From positions 238,880,973 to 238,944,972 of the forward strand of contig CM051462.1 of the NCBI GenBank assembly GCA_028095005.1: DNA of 64,000 nt. Reading direction: 5' to 3'. Shown here in pieces: positions 1-12,300 of the stretch; position 1 is the stretch's first letter, and every line of letters starts with the position of its first letter. A program made the position numbers and the translations under genes. A model generated the notes under the pieces. The model did not search any database, was not told the DNA's origin, and saw nothing but the letters and a program-made list of their open reading frames with translations. The DNA comes from Rhynchospora pubera (Eukaryota; Streptophyta; Magnoliopsida; Poales; Cyperaceae).

Positions 1-55
1 GAATTTGATAGGAACCGGGGTGCTTCCATCGGGAAATTAGGATTGCTCTTTTAAT

Positions 56-195
56 GGCTCCGTTTGGATAGGTGTGGGAAGAAGGAAAGAAGTATTGGGG
101 AGTGTGTAATTTTGTGAAGAATTTGAATTGTTTATAATTTTTTTTTCTTCCTTCTTCCTTCTTCTTCTTCCTTCTTCCTATATCCAAACGCACCC
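56..195. mobile_element. MITE, family A, copy 1
   Basis: Short non-coding element with terminal inverted repeats: CGTTTGGATAGGTGTGGGAA at the left and its near-complement ending in TATCCAAACG at 181-190. The interior includes a short stretch (GGGAGTGTGTAA, then TTTGTGAAGA) shared with the copies at 625-765 and, inverted, at 26,645-26,815. No clear target duplication is visible, so the superfamily is undecided. The short ORF reading through its CT-rich right arm is not a gene. Confidence 0.6.
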
Positions 196-299
196 AATAG
201 TATTTTTTTTTTCTCTCTCTCTCTCGGTAAGATTGTCTTATGCTACAGAATTTTTAATTAGAAAACTTATTAGAATTTTTTTTCCTGATTTGTTTATTC

Positions 300-460
300 A
301 ACTATACTCAATAGGGGCATTTTTGTCTTAGTCATATAAATCCGAATTTTATCATTTAAAATTTGATTAAAATTAGTTGAAAGGGGTTATATTCTTAACA
401 GATATGATTATAGGGGTTATATCCAAATTTAAAGTTTAGAGGGTTATATCCAAATGCAGA
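300..460. repeat. Diverged relative of the 27.7-kb TIR element
   Basis: This stretch has three spaced copies of GGTTATATYC-type motifs after an AT-rich lead. It resembles the right arm of the element at 27,669-28,596 (about 28,430-28,590). No matching left arm or target duplication was seen, so it is an old or partial copy. Confidence 0.4.
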
Positions 461-624
461 AGATTTGTTATGCATTTTTTCCATGAAATAATAGTGAATA
501 ATCTGTTTTTTTTTAATATTTTTTCGGTTTTCAGGTATGATATTATACCTTCTGCTCTTAGCAATGCATTAGCTGATGTCCCAAAATGTGTCGCAAAATT
601 AGTTGGCACATGATAACCAATTCT

Positions 625-765
625 CCCGTTTGGATAGGTGTGGGAAGAAGGGAAGAAGGGAAGAAGTATTGGGAAGTGTGTAACTTTGTGAAGAGTTTGG
701 ATTGTTTATAATTTATTTTTTCCCTTCTTCCTTCTTTCTATCTTCTTCTCAACGCATCCAAACGG
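625..765. mobile_element. MITE, family A, copy 2
   Basis: Ends are CCGTTTGGATAGGTGTGGGA at the left and CATCCAAACGG at the right. The core GGGAAGTGTGTAACTTTGTG is nearly identical to copy 1 and is found inverted at about 26,720-26,750. It lies about 430 bp from copy 1 in the same orientation. It is non-coding and has no confident target duplication. Confidence 0.6.
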
Positions 766-805
766 TGCCAAAATATAACTTTTCTGCATTATCTTGCAAG
801 ATCTT

Positions 806-2050
806 TGTCACACCCCGTATCCGGGATACGAGGCGTGAGGTGAGACAGTATCTGATCATCCATCCGACGGTCCGTCAACCTACGTCACAACATAAATAAA
901 AGCAAAACGGAGTCAGCTACAAAGCCGAGTAACCAGTTATTTAACGACCCAGCTTCTCTATAACTAATTTATATAACAAAAATCAACCGATCGGATTAAT
1001 CCACACATCAATAACAATAAAATTAAATGTATTTCACAGAGATCAACGGGTCTAGATTTTCTCAAATTAGTTTCTATCACTTTCACACTAGCGTGAATCC
1101 CTCTCTAGGCGATTCCGCTTCACATTCCATATCACTTTTCCATTTCAAATCAAGTCACATCAGAGACCCATTGACTCGTAAAATACATCAGTCATAATTC
1201 GTATATATCAATTCAATCAAATAAACAAACGATATTTAAATCAATCCATACGAAAATTAAATTATAGAGAAGTCTGGTTACCTTATCAGCGATCTTGAAA
1301 AATGAAACGACAATAATCTCAATGTATCAAATTCCAATCGGATGGAGGATCCAAGTTCCAATCAGATAGTAACATGAATGCGTGATTATTTCGTAGCTTT
1401 AAATTGAAATGGAGGACCATAGAAATTAATCAAATGAGACGATAATAAGCTTTGGTAGGATCTGCGAGGAGGAATGGCATTTATAGACAAATCCAACAAA
1501 GTTACCATTCTCTTCATCATGAATTTAATTAGACACAAATTTTATAGATGTTCGGCCAGAAGAAATTTTGGGAAGAAGTACAAGGTTTTTATATTTATCA
1601 GACGGATAAAGACAGTTATAGAATTCTTGTAGGCCAAAGGGTGCTTGATCTCAAAGCTTAATAAATTTTAAAATAACCGAACACATAACAAGGCAAGGTT
1701 TAAAGAAAGAATAATAAAAGTTTCACAAGGACTGTTTATTTGTGCCGCAAGAAATATTTATTCGAATATAATGGTAATAACTGAAAGTCATCTAAAATTA
1801 TCAAGGGGGTCACCATTATGGACAACAAGAATTAGAAAGTATACAAAATAAATAAATCAATAGTAAAAATTATAGGATAAATAATTAATTAAAAAGTTTA
1901 TTAATAAGTATATAAAAGTGGCCCAAAATACAATTCATTATTCTTTTTTTTTGGGACGAATAAAACTGAAATTTCCATTCAAGATTATGTAAATAATTGT
2001 ACAAATATAAATAATAAATAATAATAATATAAAAATTTTGGTGTGTTACA
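806..2050. mobile_element. Solo LTR of an LTR retrotransposon
   Basis: A 1,245-bp block begins TGTCACACCCC and ends GGTGTGTTACA, the TG...CA form of an LTR with a short inverted repeat. It is flanked on both sides by the same 5 bp, ATCTT (801-805 and 2051-2055). There is no coding capacity inside. This fits a single LTR left by recombination between the two LTRs of a complete element. The parent family cannot be told without internal sequence, and the orientation is unknown. Confidence 0.75.
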
Positions 2051-2166
2051 ATCTTTCTTCAAAAATTCTTCTAGAGTGGTTTCATTCGAGCACACGGTTG
2101 TTGACTTGTTGTGTCCGGACTCTGGACTCATTTAATCTTGTGGTACAAACACAATAATAATACAAA

Positions 2167-2567
2167 GATAGGCTAAAATCAGTCACGACTGACAGATAGA
2201 CCCGTCAGCTGCGATTATATCTTAACTTTTGTGGTTCTAATGGCTAATTGAAATCGTTCAACATGTTCTCCATATTGAAATCTCATTGGAGACCAAATTT
2301 TATATTTTTCTAATTTTATTTACTATTTTTTTGAGATTTTTAAAAATCATAGTTATTAAATGGTCCAGAGTTATTTAGACTAAGAATTTAGTAAAATATT
2401 AAACAAATACTAAAAAAATTCAGAAAATTATAAAATTTTGTCTCCAACAAGATTTCAAAATGAAAAACACATTGAACGGTTTGGATCGACTATTAGAATC
2501 TCGAAATTTGAGATTTGATCGTAACTGACGGTCTCATCTGTCAGTCATGGCTGATTTTAGTCTATCT
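2167..2567. mobile_element. Foldback / Mutator-like MITE
   Basis: The left end (GATAGGCTAAAATCAGTCAC, then GACTGACAGAT) is mirrored by the right end, which reads as the complement (ATCTGTCAGTCATGG, then CTGATTTTAGTCTATC). The arms have diverged. Between them is AT-rich DNA without an ORF. The flanks share AATAATA loosely, but no exact duplication could be fixed. A related single arm occurs at 26,133-26,365. Confidence 0.6.
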
Positions 2568-3414
2568 CAATAATAAATGTATAAACAGAAGTAACCTATT
2601 ACCCTCTGAAATAATATAATGGGTCCAATGCATTTTCTATATATCCTCTCGAACGAGAAAAAAATGTTTGAAACTGACCAAAATAATAATCAAAAATGAA
2701 AAAACCCGATTTACATGCCACAAAAAAGGGAGAGCATTGATGCATTCTCCTTGTGTCTCAAAAGTAAGCGGATAAAAAATTGTTGTGTTTGATATCTCAT
2801 CTCCCTTTCGGGAGGTGTTTTGGGCAATAGTTGTTTTACTTGGAGCAAAATTTAGAAAATATCGTGGACAGATAGTTGTGATTTATTCGAGTATAGGAGC
2901 ACTATGAAGAATTAATTTTGCTTTTTCCAAAGTATTATTATATGCATTGTACTTACGGTCCTCCATCAACTATCATTAAACGATTAAAAATTTGGGGACA
3001 TTAAATATGTGGTAGCAAAACACTTCTCATAAAAAAAAAAACAATACGGTCGCTTACCTTTGAAAACTGAGTCTTCTCTGCTTTGATTTGAAAATCGAGT
3101 GTAGAAAAATAAAGATTTATAAGTTACTAAAATAAGGCAACATGATGCGTTACCGACTGAGATCAAATAATATACTCCCCAACTTGAATCTGAAATGCAG
3201 CAAAAAGGTCAAACCTATACGCAATTCATTTAATATCCACAACATGTGGAAAGTATAAAAAATATCGGGTGATAAGGATCGTTCCAAAAATTTCTTTAAT
3301 TTTTTTTTTCAGAATTTAATTAATTAAGTGTTAATCATCTTTTAATTTTGTCACTCATCCTCTCATCCCTGAATTTGTAATACCTATGTTTTCTTCCTCT
3401 CCCCACCTCCTTCT
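2568..3414. other. Intergenic, nothing recognised
   Basis: AT-rich sequence with no ORF resembling a protein, no RNA gene and no clear inverted or direct repeats. The 60-residue minus-strand ORF at 2,984-3,166 looks random. Confidence 0.5.
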
Positions 3415-3870
3415 TTTTTCAGAATAATTAATATTTTTTTAGGACAATTAATTTTTTTTTCAGAAGAGTTATTAACAATTTTTAGGATGATTAGTCTTTT
3501 GTCTAGGAAAATTAATATTTTTTTCCAGTGCTAACATTTTTTCCATAACAAAATCAAGACAATTAGCTTACAGAATTAGGATAATTAGAAAAATAATACT
3601 AATTGCCATGAAAAAAGAAATTATTTGTCTTGAAAAATTATATCAACTATCATGGAGCTAGGGCAACTAAAATTTTTTTCAGGACATACAAAACCAGGAC
3701 AACTAATTTTTTCTTCTAGAACAATTAGTTTTTTTTTTCTCATGTCAGAAATACTAGATATTTTTTCCAGGACAATTAGTATGTTGAACTAGGATAAGTA
3801 ATATTATTTTATATGCCAATTATGATAGTTATGAGGATAATTAGTATCATAATATAGGACAATTAGCGTT
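3415..3870 (+). repeat. Degenerate AGGACAATTAG repeat tract
   Basis: About a dozen variants of AGGACAATTAGTAT followed by a T-run occur here, for example near 3440, 3483, 3505, 3682, 3768, 3833 and 3857. Spacing is irregular, about 20-50 bp. This looks like a decayed minisatellite or repeated slippage of a T-rich unit. No protein is encoded. Confidence 0.55.
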
Positions 3871-4030
3871 GGAAGGGGAGGCACTGAATGGAGATTATAG
3901 ACATAAATAGAAAAGGATGATAAGAATAATGTTGTGTATTCCGTCCGAAATTTGATCAAATAATGTCGTATTAATATTTTGCCACCTTACAATAAAAGAG
4001 AATTCACTTGAAATTGAAAAAATACGGGCA

Positions 4031-5215
4031 ACTAGCCTAAATTTCGCACTTCGCGCGATAAAAGATGGACTTAAGTGGACCCCACAAATATAATTCTTTA
4101 TTCTTTTAATTAAGAATTAACTAATTGTAATTATATTTTTTTTTATTTTTTGTAAATATTATTATGCTAGTTAATAATATTAATATACATTCATAAACAC
4201 ATGATTATATATTATAAGTTCTTTCTTATACTAATAATATGTAGAAGTATGAACATATTCATGTTGCTAGTGTGCATATTGTGAGCGTTGTGCGATCAAA
4301 ATTTTATTTTATTTTTATATCGATTGTGAATAACTTATGAACTAATATCTATTTCAATATAAGTAGCATGCATATTTTAATTGGTTTTCAATGCTCAAAT
4401 TTATGTAATGCAACTAAAAAAATATGACAAAAAATGATGCAAAATATTTGTAGAAATACCATCTTAATAAAAAAAATTTTAGGAAAGTTCTGACACAATA
4501 AAAAATAAGAATACCATTTTGAAATTTCTAAGATATTAAAAAATTAATGGTAATTACTATCCAAGTTTATAACGAATAATTATATTTTTTAATTTATTAT
4601 AATTTTCTAAGTATGTAGTATGTACGTAAAATTTCATGTAAAAATAAATCCATGATCGACACCCCAAACATTTGAAACATGATTACTTTTCTTAAATTGC
4701 GAAATTAAATATTATGAAACTTAAAATATATTTTTAAAATATTTTAGAAGTCTATGATTGAAACAAATTATATCAATAGATTCTTTTCTGTTCATGCATT
4801 TAAATTTAGTCCTGAAATAAATTTTGAAAGGTCTCTAAATAATTAAAAAAATTGATGTATTATTTTTGTCCAATAAAACAAATGAAGGAAGTCCATTGGG
4901 GTAGAAAACGGAGATAGTAACAGGGAGAAGAGATTCTGAAATGCTTATGGTTTGGACATCGTAAGTTTCTTTTTGTCCCACGTGCCTATACACCATTTGC
5001 ATTCCTTGTATAAAGGGATTTTCCTATTGTAGCAAAAAAATATTACGGATTAAAAATAACACCATGTGGTGGGACCCTCCATCCCCAAACCCATTGATAA
5101 AATCTGTCCATCCATCACACCCAACATAAGGATGGACGGCTGAAGATGAACGGTGTGTTACTGTATAAAACACCCCTAGAATTGGAGTATAGAAGATTGG
5201 AGTATTTATAGAAGA
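4031..5215 (-). mobile_element. Helitron-like non-autonomous element
   Basis: Read on the minus strand, the 3' end at 4031 is a short hairpin (TCGC...GCGA around GCGAAGT) followed by AGGCTAGT, the CTRRT-type Helitron terminus. It abuts an A on the plus strand, as expected for insertion between A and T. The 5' end should start TC on the minus strand. Two candidates lie at 5196 and 5215 (TCTTCTATA...), each followed by T on the plus strand. No Rep-helicase ORF is present, so it would depend on another copy. The 3' end is well supported; the 5' end is a guess. Confidence 0.6.
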
Positions 5216-6660
5216 TATATCTTTTGCGGTTTTCCTATTACAATTAGGTTTGAAGGGTCACCTATGATCAATAAAACTAACTTTGATCAACAAGTTAAAC
5301 GAAAATATTAAAATTGGGAGCTTGAACTTTCCGGTATTTTCCGAGAAAATTATGACATTTGAATTGTGGTTACTCATAAAACAAATTAAAAACGTAAAGT
5401 CCCCCTCGAGTAGTTTTGTGACCCACTAAAAGAAAATTCTCACTTGAATAAATAATTTTTTTACCCTAATTTATTAAATGAGAAAAAAAAACACAAACGG
5501 TATATCAGTAGTATGGAGAAGTTCTGTAGTTGACTTATTAGTTACGTGAACACATATGTCGTGACAAATAAAGGAGAAGAAACAACATGTAGAATGTCAT
5601 TCGACTTCAGACTATACATTTTTGCAATTTCAGGAAATTTGACATTTGAGCTTATCTATTCATTATAAGGTTCGGATCACTGAGGATTAACTTTGCAGAT
5701 TCAAATAGTGATGCTAAACTTCACTAAATCAAGGGACCAATATATTGAAAATTTTGTAACATGATTCACTCACTGCTCAAGCTATTTTCTTTGTAAATGT
5801 CATTTTTAACCTTCCATGTTGATAATTTTAAAAGGTAATATAAATTCTGCTCTCGAGTAAATTTTGTAGCTATACTTAAATTCAGATTGCTCATTTAAAA
5901 TTATGAACAAAGATGAATGAGGATTTTAAGTCAGATCTAAAATTTCTATCCGAATTATTTTATGTTTATATTGTAAAAAAAAACTTTTATTGTTTAATAT
6001 TAATTGAACGATAAAGCTTCTAAATTCTTTTTTTTATATTGAAGCTTCTAAATTCTAATTATTACATGATGTATCGAAAGTTGAGTGCTTTGAAATTGGT
6101 TGGGTATTAAAGGAGAGTTGGATCGTTATGAAGCCCTATTCTCTGCCGCAGATCAAAATCGTTAAAATCGCTAGAATGAATTAGTCTGATCTAATTTTGA
6201 CGGACATATTTTTACGAGCTGCACGAATCTCAATGAACTTGATATTAATCACCAAGCATCCATCATAGATTGAACGGTTGTGATGAAAGTGCCGTCCTCT
6301 GCTGTGCCGCAGAGGATATGAGTCCGGATTGTTATGTAGATAGGAGAAGACTTAATCAAGTGGGCTGAAATAACAAGTTGATGTGGTTTTTAAAAGACCA
6401 TTTTTCGAAGAGAGACAGGCTTAGATCAAGCCCAATATCATGACCAATGACCATTACCAAGCCCAATAGAGGCCTTTTAGGAGTTAGGACCACATGAATC
6501 CGAATTCGCTGAGCAGTGAACTAGATAATACGGTGCTGATAAGTGCAATCAGACCTTCAAATAATCAAGCAATCATATTTCTAAAATAGAAAGGTCCCTA
6601 TTCCAAAAATAGTAGGCGCTCTCCATCCAACACGTTTTTTTCTCTGCACTGCTTCTTAGT
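5216..6660. other. Intergenic, no gene seen
   Basis: AT-rich DNA without a plausible coding region. A pair of GCCGCAGA-containing motifs at about 6,150 and 6,310 may be remnants of a small inverted-repeat element, but the arms do not align well enough to call it. Confidence 0.45.
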
Positions 6661-6954
6661 TCTTACGCACGCCTCCTCCCTTCTCTTGCCTCCCTTCACC
6701 TCTCCTTCTGTCTTGCATCACGAACACCTCCCCCTAGCTCATCCACGTATCTCGTGTCACCTGCGCACATCTCGCGTCACGAAGGCCTCTCCCTCGCGCT
6801 TCACCCGCCTCTCATCTCCCTCTCATCCGAATCCCCTCCCTTCTTCCTTTCCCCGCCTTTTCCCTTCTCCCGCATTTCTCCTTCCTCTCCAAGATCGCCT
6901 CAAACACTCTGTTTTCTGCGTTGTTTTTTCAATATACTTCTTTGCCAACTATAA

Positions 6955-7575
6955 ATACTCCCTTATGATGTATAATAATGTTGCTTTACAATATACTCCT
7001 TTAGTACAAAATAAATACTCCCTTGTACAATTTATTTTACTCCTATAAAATTATTAGTTACTCCCTTAAATTAGTTACGCGTTTAAATCTATTACTTACT
7101 CCCTTATAGATATGATTTACTTCCTTAAGCACATTATTTACCGATATTGTTCGATATTAGTTACTTCATTAAATGAAAATGTCTATTTATACTATCCTTT
7201 TAATTTATTAGATACTCCCTCCATCTTATTAGTTACTCCCTTACAAGTAATTATATACTTTTATAATACAAATAAAATACTCCCTTATGACATACAACTA
7301 TGTGATTTATATAAAATTATTTCTTATGAAAAAAAATATATACTCCCCGATTCAAATTAAAATACTTCTTTGAATCTATTAATTACTCCATTATATTATT
7401 TACCTACTCACATAATAAAAATGCTTATTTTAACTTATTACATACTCCTTTCATTATACTCCCTTACCAAGAATTATATATTCCCTAACAAAACATGTAT
7501 AATTGTTCATGTAAACTGATTAGGTACTTTCTTATACATATTATTTACTCCCTTATAAGTATTGTGTTACTCCTA
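6955..7575 (+). repeat. Dispersed TACTCCCTTA array
   Basis: About twenty variants of TACTCCCTTA occur in 600 bp of otherwise AT-rich sequence, for example at 6957, 7016, 7061, 7097, 7235, 7290, 7458 and 7547. Intervals run from about 15 to 60 bp. To the left is a C/T-rich block (6,660-6,900) and to the right a G/A-rich block (7,690-8,010). The two are loosely complementary, so the whole may be the inside of an old foldback element. The open frames here are consequences of low complexity. Confidence 0.55.
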
Positions 7576-7750
7576 ACTAGTAGCAGAACCAGAACTAAAA
7601 ATGTATTTTTCCTTTTCACCCTTCTCGATCTCTACTTCCTTCTTCGTATGTCAGATCTAGTCATCTTTCTTCTCTTCTCTACTCATCAGGTAAATACTTG
7701 ATTGGATTGAAAGGTGGAGTTGTGCTAGATTGAGAGGTGAGGAGTTACAG

Positions 7751-7940
7751 GGAAGGGGAAGGGCGTGAGTCAGAGAAGAGCGTGAGCCGTGTGAGAAGAG
7801 GGAGAGGTGAGGGGAGGAGAAGGATGCGTCGGAGAAAGACGTGAATCACATGAGGAGAGGGAGAGGTGAGGGGAGAAGAAGGGCGTGAGTCGGAGAAAGA
7901 CGCGAGTCGCGTGAGGAGAGAGAGAGACGATGGGAGGCAC
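7751..7940 (+). repeat. Three imperfect tandem repeats, G/A-rich
   Basis: Three units of about 60 bp, each with a GTCGGAGAAAGACG-like core followed by a GAGAGGGAGAGGTGAGGGGA-like stretch. The minus-strand open frame across them (7,745-8,074) is serine- and proline-rich because of base composition and is not taken as a gene. Confidence 0.6.
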
Positions 7941-8340
7941 GTGAAGGAAGAAGAGGGGTGGGGAGTTGTGTCAGGGAGAGTCGCGTGAGGGGAGCGCTCC
8001 CCTCTGATTGCGTGATTACGTGAACTTTTGTTTACCATAAGTAATTTTCTAGATAATAGGATGAAAGCGTACAACCGAAGTTGGGAGTTCTTTGTGTTCT
8101 CTTACAATAAGTACATCAATAACGCTTTGTCTTAGAAAAGGGAGATCACTTAAATAAATTATTTTTTCTGAAGATTATTGTATGTCGTATTTTTATTATT
8201 TTCATCTAGAGATCACTTATAAATATTTAAAATAAATATGTAGATAAAAATAAATTCTAAAAAGATCGTCAATAAGACATGACAATAGAGACATATATAA
8301 TTATTATATCGAGATTTAGCAGAATTATTTGAACAAACAC

Positions 8341-8425
8341 ATATACAAAGGCCGGTGGGGTCGGGACGGGTGAGGGAGGACGGCGGGGTGGGGGGGTGGG
8401 GGGGGGTGGGTTGAGGTGGGGAGAG
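8341..8425 (+). repeat. G-rich tract, G-quadruplex candidate
   Basis: A run of G-tracts, including GGGGTGGGGGGGTGGGGGGGG-like sequence around 8,385-8,410, in a strongly AT-rich setting. It contains more than four runs of at least three G within a short span, so it meets the usual pattern for a G-quadruplex. No gene flanks it closely. Confidence 0.6.
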
Positions 8426-8599
8426 AGATGATTTATAATTTAATTAAACCATTTATACATTATCGAGAGCCTAATTAAAATCATGTGAAAATTTTGGAAA
8501 CCCTCAACCCTCCAGTATATTACAGATACCTAAATTTTACAAATTTCATCTTCTTCGGTTTTTGTTTTTTTTTTTGACAATTTTCTATTTTAGGGCCAA

Positions 8600-11500
8600 T
8601 AAATATACATGCATAGATGGCACCAGTAGACCTGTCAAACGTGTAAAACATTCACGTAAATGACATGTTACGTTTAGAGAATAAAAATATTTTTTGTAAT
8701 ATTTAACGTTTCATTTATCAAATGTAAGAAAATTTTCTTCCACTTAATGTTTCGTTTGTTTAAACGGTACAAACGTTAAAAATGTTATAAATGTTGCTTC
8801 TAGATTCAAATAACAGTTTACAAATTGTAACATAGCAATTTTGTAAGTAGAAAAATTGTAACATTGCAAAGAGAAAATATACAAAACATAGTAAATTACA
8901 AATTGTAACATAGAAATTCAAAAGACATTTGGAAAAACAAAAATCCACGTGCAAAATGACAGCACTAATTCATCTAATTTAACAAATTACTAACTCATCT
9001 AAACTGAAAAATGACAGAGCTTTTAACACCAAACCTGGTACCAGAAATTACAATTGTTTCAATTATTCTAGAAAAAAAAAGACAACAAATTTTCAACAAA
9101 GACTAACAAATGTTCTAAAAAAAACTAAAAATTATACAAATTATTACCTTAACAAGAAATCTTTCTTTCAGCAAGTTGTATAGCAAGTAGTGAGTAGTTG
9201 CATAGCAGGTACACCACTGTCTACACCTCGCCTATGTCTAGACAGAGAGAAACGACAATGGAGAAGTGACAACCGTCATCGACTTTATCTCCTCGCGAAA
9301 GCTAGATAAGACAATTTTTGAAATTTTATGATTTAAAAAGACAATATTAAATAATAGTTGAAATAAAAAAATAAATAATAAAATATTTTTCAATTGATTT
9401 TTTGTATTTTTCTGGATTCAAACAGATGCAAAAAAATGTCTTAAGGTTTTTGGTTCATTTAATTTGACTCTGGAACGCTGTTGTCATCCATTTTCACATG
9501 TAACAACAGAAATTTCGGACGAAAATATATAAATTTTGAATCGAAATTATATATTTTTGGCACCGAAATGTGTTCCGGACTCTCTGTTTTGACTTGATAT
9601 TTTTAGGCAAAGTTATGTAAGGGTTACTTGTCAACCAGACCTAAGTCCTAGACTCAGCCGTCGCAATTTTGATTTTTAGACTTGGTTTGAAATTTGATTT
9701 TTACCACGTAATCAACTAATCCTAAACTTTTGTGTCGGAATTTAATCAATTAAGGTCTTTGTGTTGGATTTCTAGAGGTATCTAAGTCCTTTTGGATTAG
9801 TAGAAACTACACTTATCGATCGATTAGTTAACCCCTCTTTCGAGTGTTTGGCTTACCTCAATTTTCTAATTAATTAAATGTTTGATCTAGTTTAATACCC
9901 TAAAGACGCTGCAGTTCATCAATAAGTAAACGATCAAGTAAACAATTAATTTAACTAAGCATAGAAATAATTCACAACACATCAACATCACATATAAAAT
10001 GCCAAATCGTATCAAGTCATCACAAATATCAAATTAAACTACTACCTAACCTTAAGACATAATTGACTAGCCTAATATGCAAGAAAAATAAGGTACAAAC
10101 TACATCAAATCAAATATCAAGAAAAAAAAGAAGGAATAAAACAAATATCACCTCTAAGTCGAGATATCGATTGTCTAAAGCCGTGGTGATTGGATGCAAA
10201 CCTAGTCAAAATAACCTTGTTTTACCCGATTTAATCTATTGAAGTAAAGCTAAGGATTGAACACGGGGACAAATACAATTCTTTTAACCTTAATTACCTT
10301 AATTAAATAAGTTTGCGTTGTAAAAACAATTTTTGGATCTAGAACATAATTAAATGCGCTAAATAAAAGTTCTGAAAGCAGCAAATCTAAATTACGTCTA
10401 AATCTAAGTTTGGTTAAACGATTTAAAGAAAATAGGGGTTCAGGTTAGGATACTTCATCTATGTAGCAGGTTCCAGACGATCCGTCTGAACCTCGTGCAA
10501 AAGTATTAGTTAGAGGAATTTATGCTATCTCATATGCAGAATCATGGCTTAACCCTAATTACCTGATTTTAACTATCGTTCAGTTCTGATTTTTAAGGTT
10601 AAGTCTAAACATCAATTAAAACCCTAAGTTTGGTCATCACCATTGTCTTAAGTTTCTAAATTATGTCTTTCATACAAAGGATATCTTATAACCATCGTTA
10701 CAAGAAGGGTTCACTTATCGGTTACTAAATTTCGGTTTCGTTCATCAACTACTTCCATCCTCAATTAGGTCAATCAAAAATCAACAAAGGTATAGATTAT
10801 TGAAACCAAGTTAGAGAACGCCTTAATCTAACATATCTTAATCAATCCTACCAAAGCAATTTACGAAAACACATGGCAATTTAAACCAAAAGATAAAAAA
10901 TCATATGAAAATATCATAAACTCCAGCTAAGAAATATCAAAAGCAAACTACATAGAATAGGTTCCCTACCATTGCCCCTTAAAACGAAAATTAGCCTAAC
11001 ATAGTATCAAACAACAACAAATAAACAAGGTTTCTTAGCAACATAGAGTTTAAAAGAAGAATTACAACAGAATTCAACTTGCTCTTCTGCTTCTGCAATC
11101 TGGCGTTCTCAAACGGTTCGTCTGTGGAAGCTAGGTATCGTTCTTAGGTATTAAATCAATTTCAAGACCTAATTAGGATTGAAATGTATGCATGTGGTCC
11201 GTTGATCACGTGGTTGGATCGGTTCTACCACCATCGCATCTAGAATCGTTCCAAAGTTGCTGCCATGGTCGTGCTCCGTTGCGAGAGGTGGAATTCCCCG
11301 TCTTTCGGCTTGGGAACGATGGTGGAAAAGATGGAAATTATTGTATGGAAGGTGGAATTCTTTTCTCTCTGTATTTTCGTGCATATATGGTCAGGGAAGA
11401 AGCTTGGGAGGCAGGTTAGGGAAAGGATTCACGAGATCATACCATAAAATAAAGTTTCTATTTTCAAAACTTGCCAAAATCGACTTTTTTCACGCGATTT

Positions 11501-12300
11501 CGGACCAAAATTATTTTCCAGCATTGTGCACCGTTAGTATTTTGACCATAATTTCTTCATCCGGACTCCGATTGAGGTGATTCAAAGATCGTTAGAAAGT
11601 TTGGGATGAGCTCTACAATGCTATGCATTTTATTTAGTCATTTTCTTTCCAAAAGTATCTCTTTTATGCAATTATTGTGTCTAATTCACCACGTTCCTAC
11701 AAAACAAGTCAAATGCCACGGCAGTACCCAATCTTACAAAATAAAGCACAAAAGCACATTAAATATTATTGGTTTGAATAGTATTTTAGTGTCAAATAAG
11801 GTCAAAATACATATATAAATAAGAGATATAACAAACCACTATCCACACCTCTCCTATGGGTTCCTTATTGCCTAACCAAAGGCAATGATTGTCAAGTGAT
11901 AACTGTCATCTATAGCTAGAGTTTATAGAGAAACGATGATGAAGACAGAGAGAAAGAGGCCACAACACTATTGCCATTGGTAGTGTGCGAGAGAGACAAA
12001 GAGACAGAGAGGAGACGAAGCGTGCTAGAGAAAGAGGCGAGCAGCGGCACAATCTAGGATTTATCCCTAGATTTCTCCGCAATTCCTCTGCAATTCCACC
12101 TATTCCAAACTCTTGCAATCATACACTTTAGAACGTAAATAAACGAAATGTAAACAAGCCCTTACGTTTATGTTACGTTTAAGAACGGAAATTTAAACAC
12201 ATTTTCGTTTACGTTTCATTGCCCCAAACGTAACAATTGTGGGCCCCGTTTAATGTTCCGTTGGGCTTATATGTAACGTTAAAACGGTTACAGCAATTCA
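8600..12300. other. Long intergenic region, probably transposon debris
   Basis: No coding region is supported. Both ends (8,620-8,780 and 12,130-12,290) are rich in AAACGT/ACGTTT motifs, like subterminal motifs of hAT-type elements, but I could not match terminal repeats. Two segments (about 9,200-9,290 and 11,830-11,960) share a pattern of short words (CTATCCACACCTC / CTGTCTACACCTC, then AGAGAAACGA). One large decayed element is possible but not shown. Confidence 0.35.

Noticed and set aside
6686..7048. 120-residue plus-strand ORF
   Set aside because: Composition-driven, in the C/T-rich block and the TACTCCCTTA array.
7745..8074. 109-residue minus-strand ORF
   Set aside because: It is a Ser/Pro/Leu-rich product of three G/A-rich tandem repeats, with no domain.
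8620..12290. One large hAT element with ACGTTT-rich ends
   Set aside because: The subterminal words are suggestive, but I could not align terminal repeats or an 8-bp duplication.
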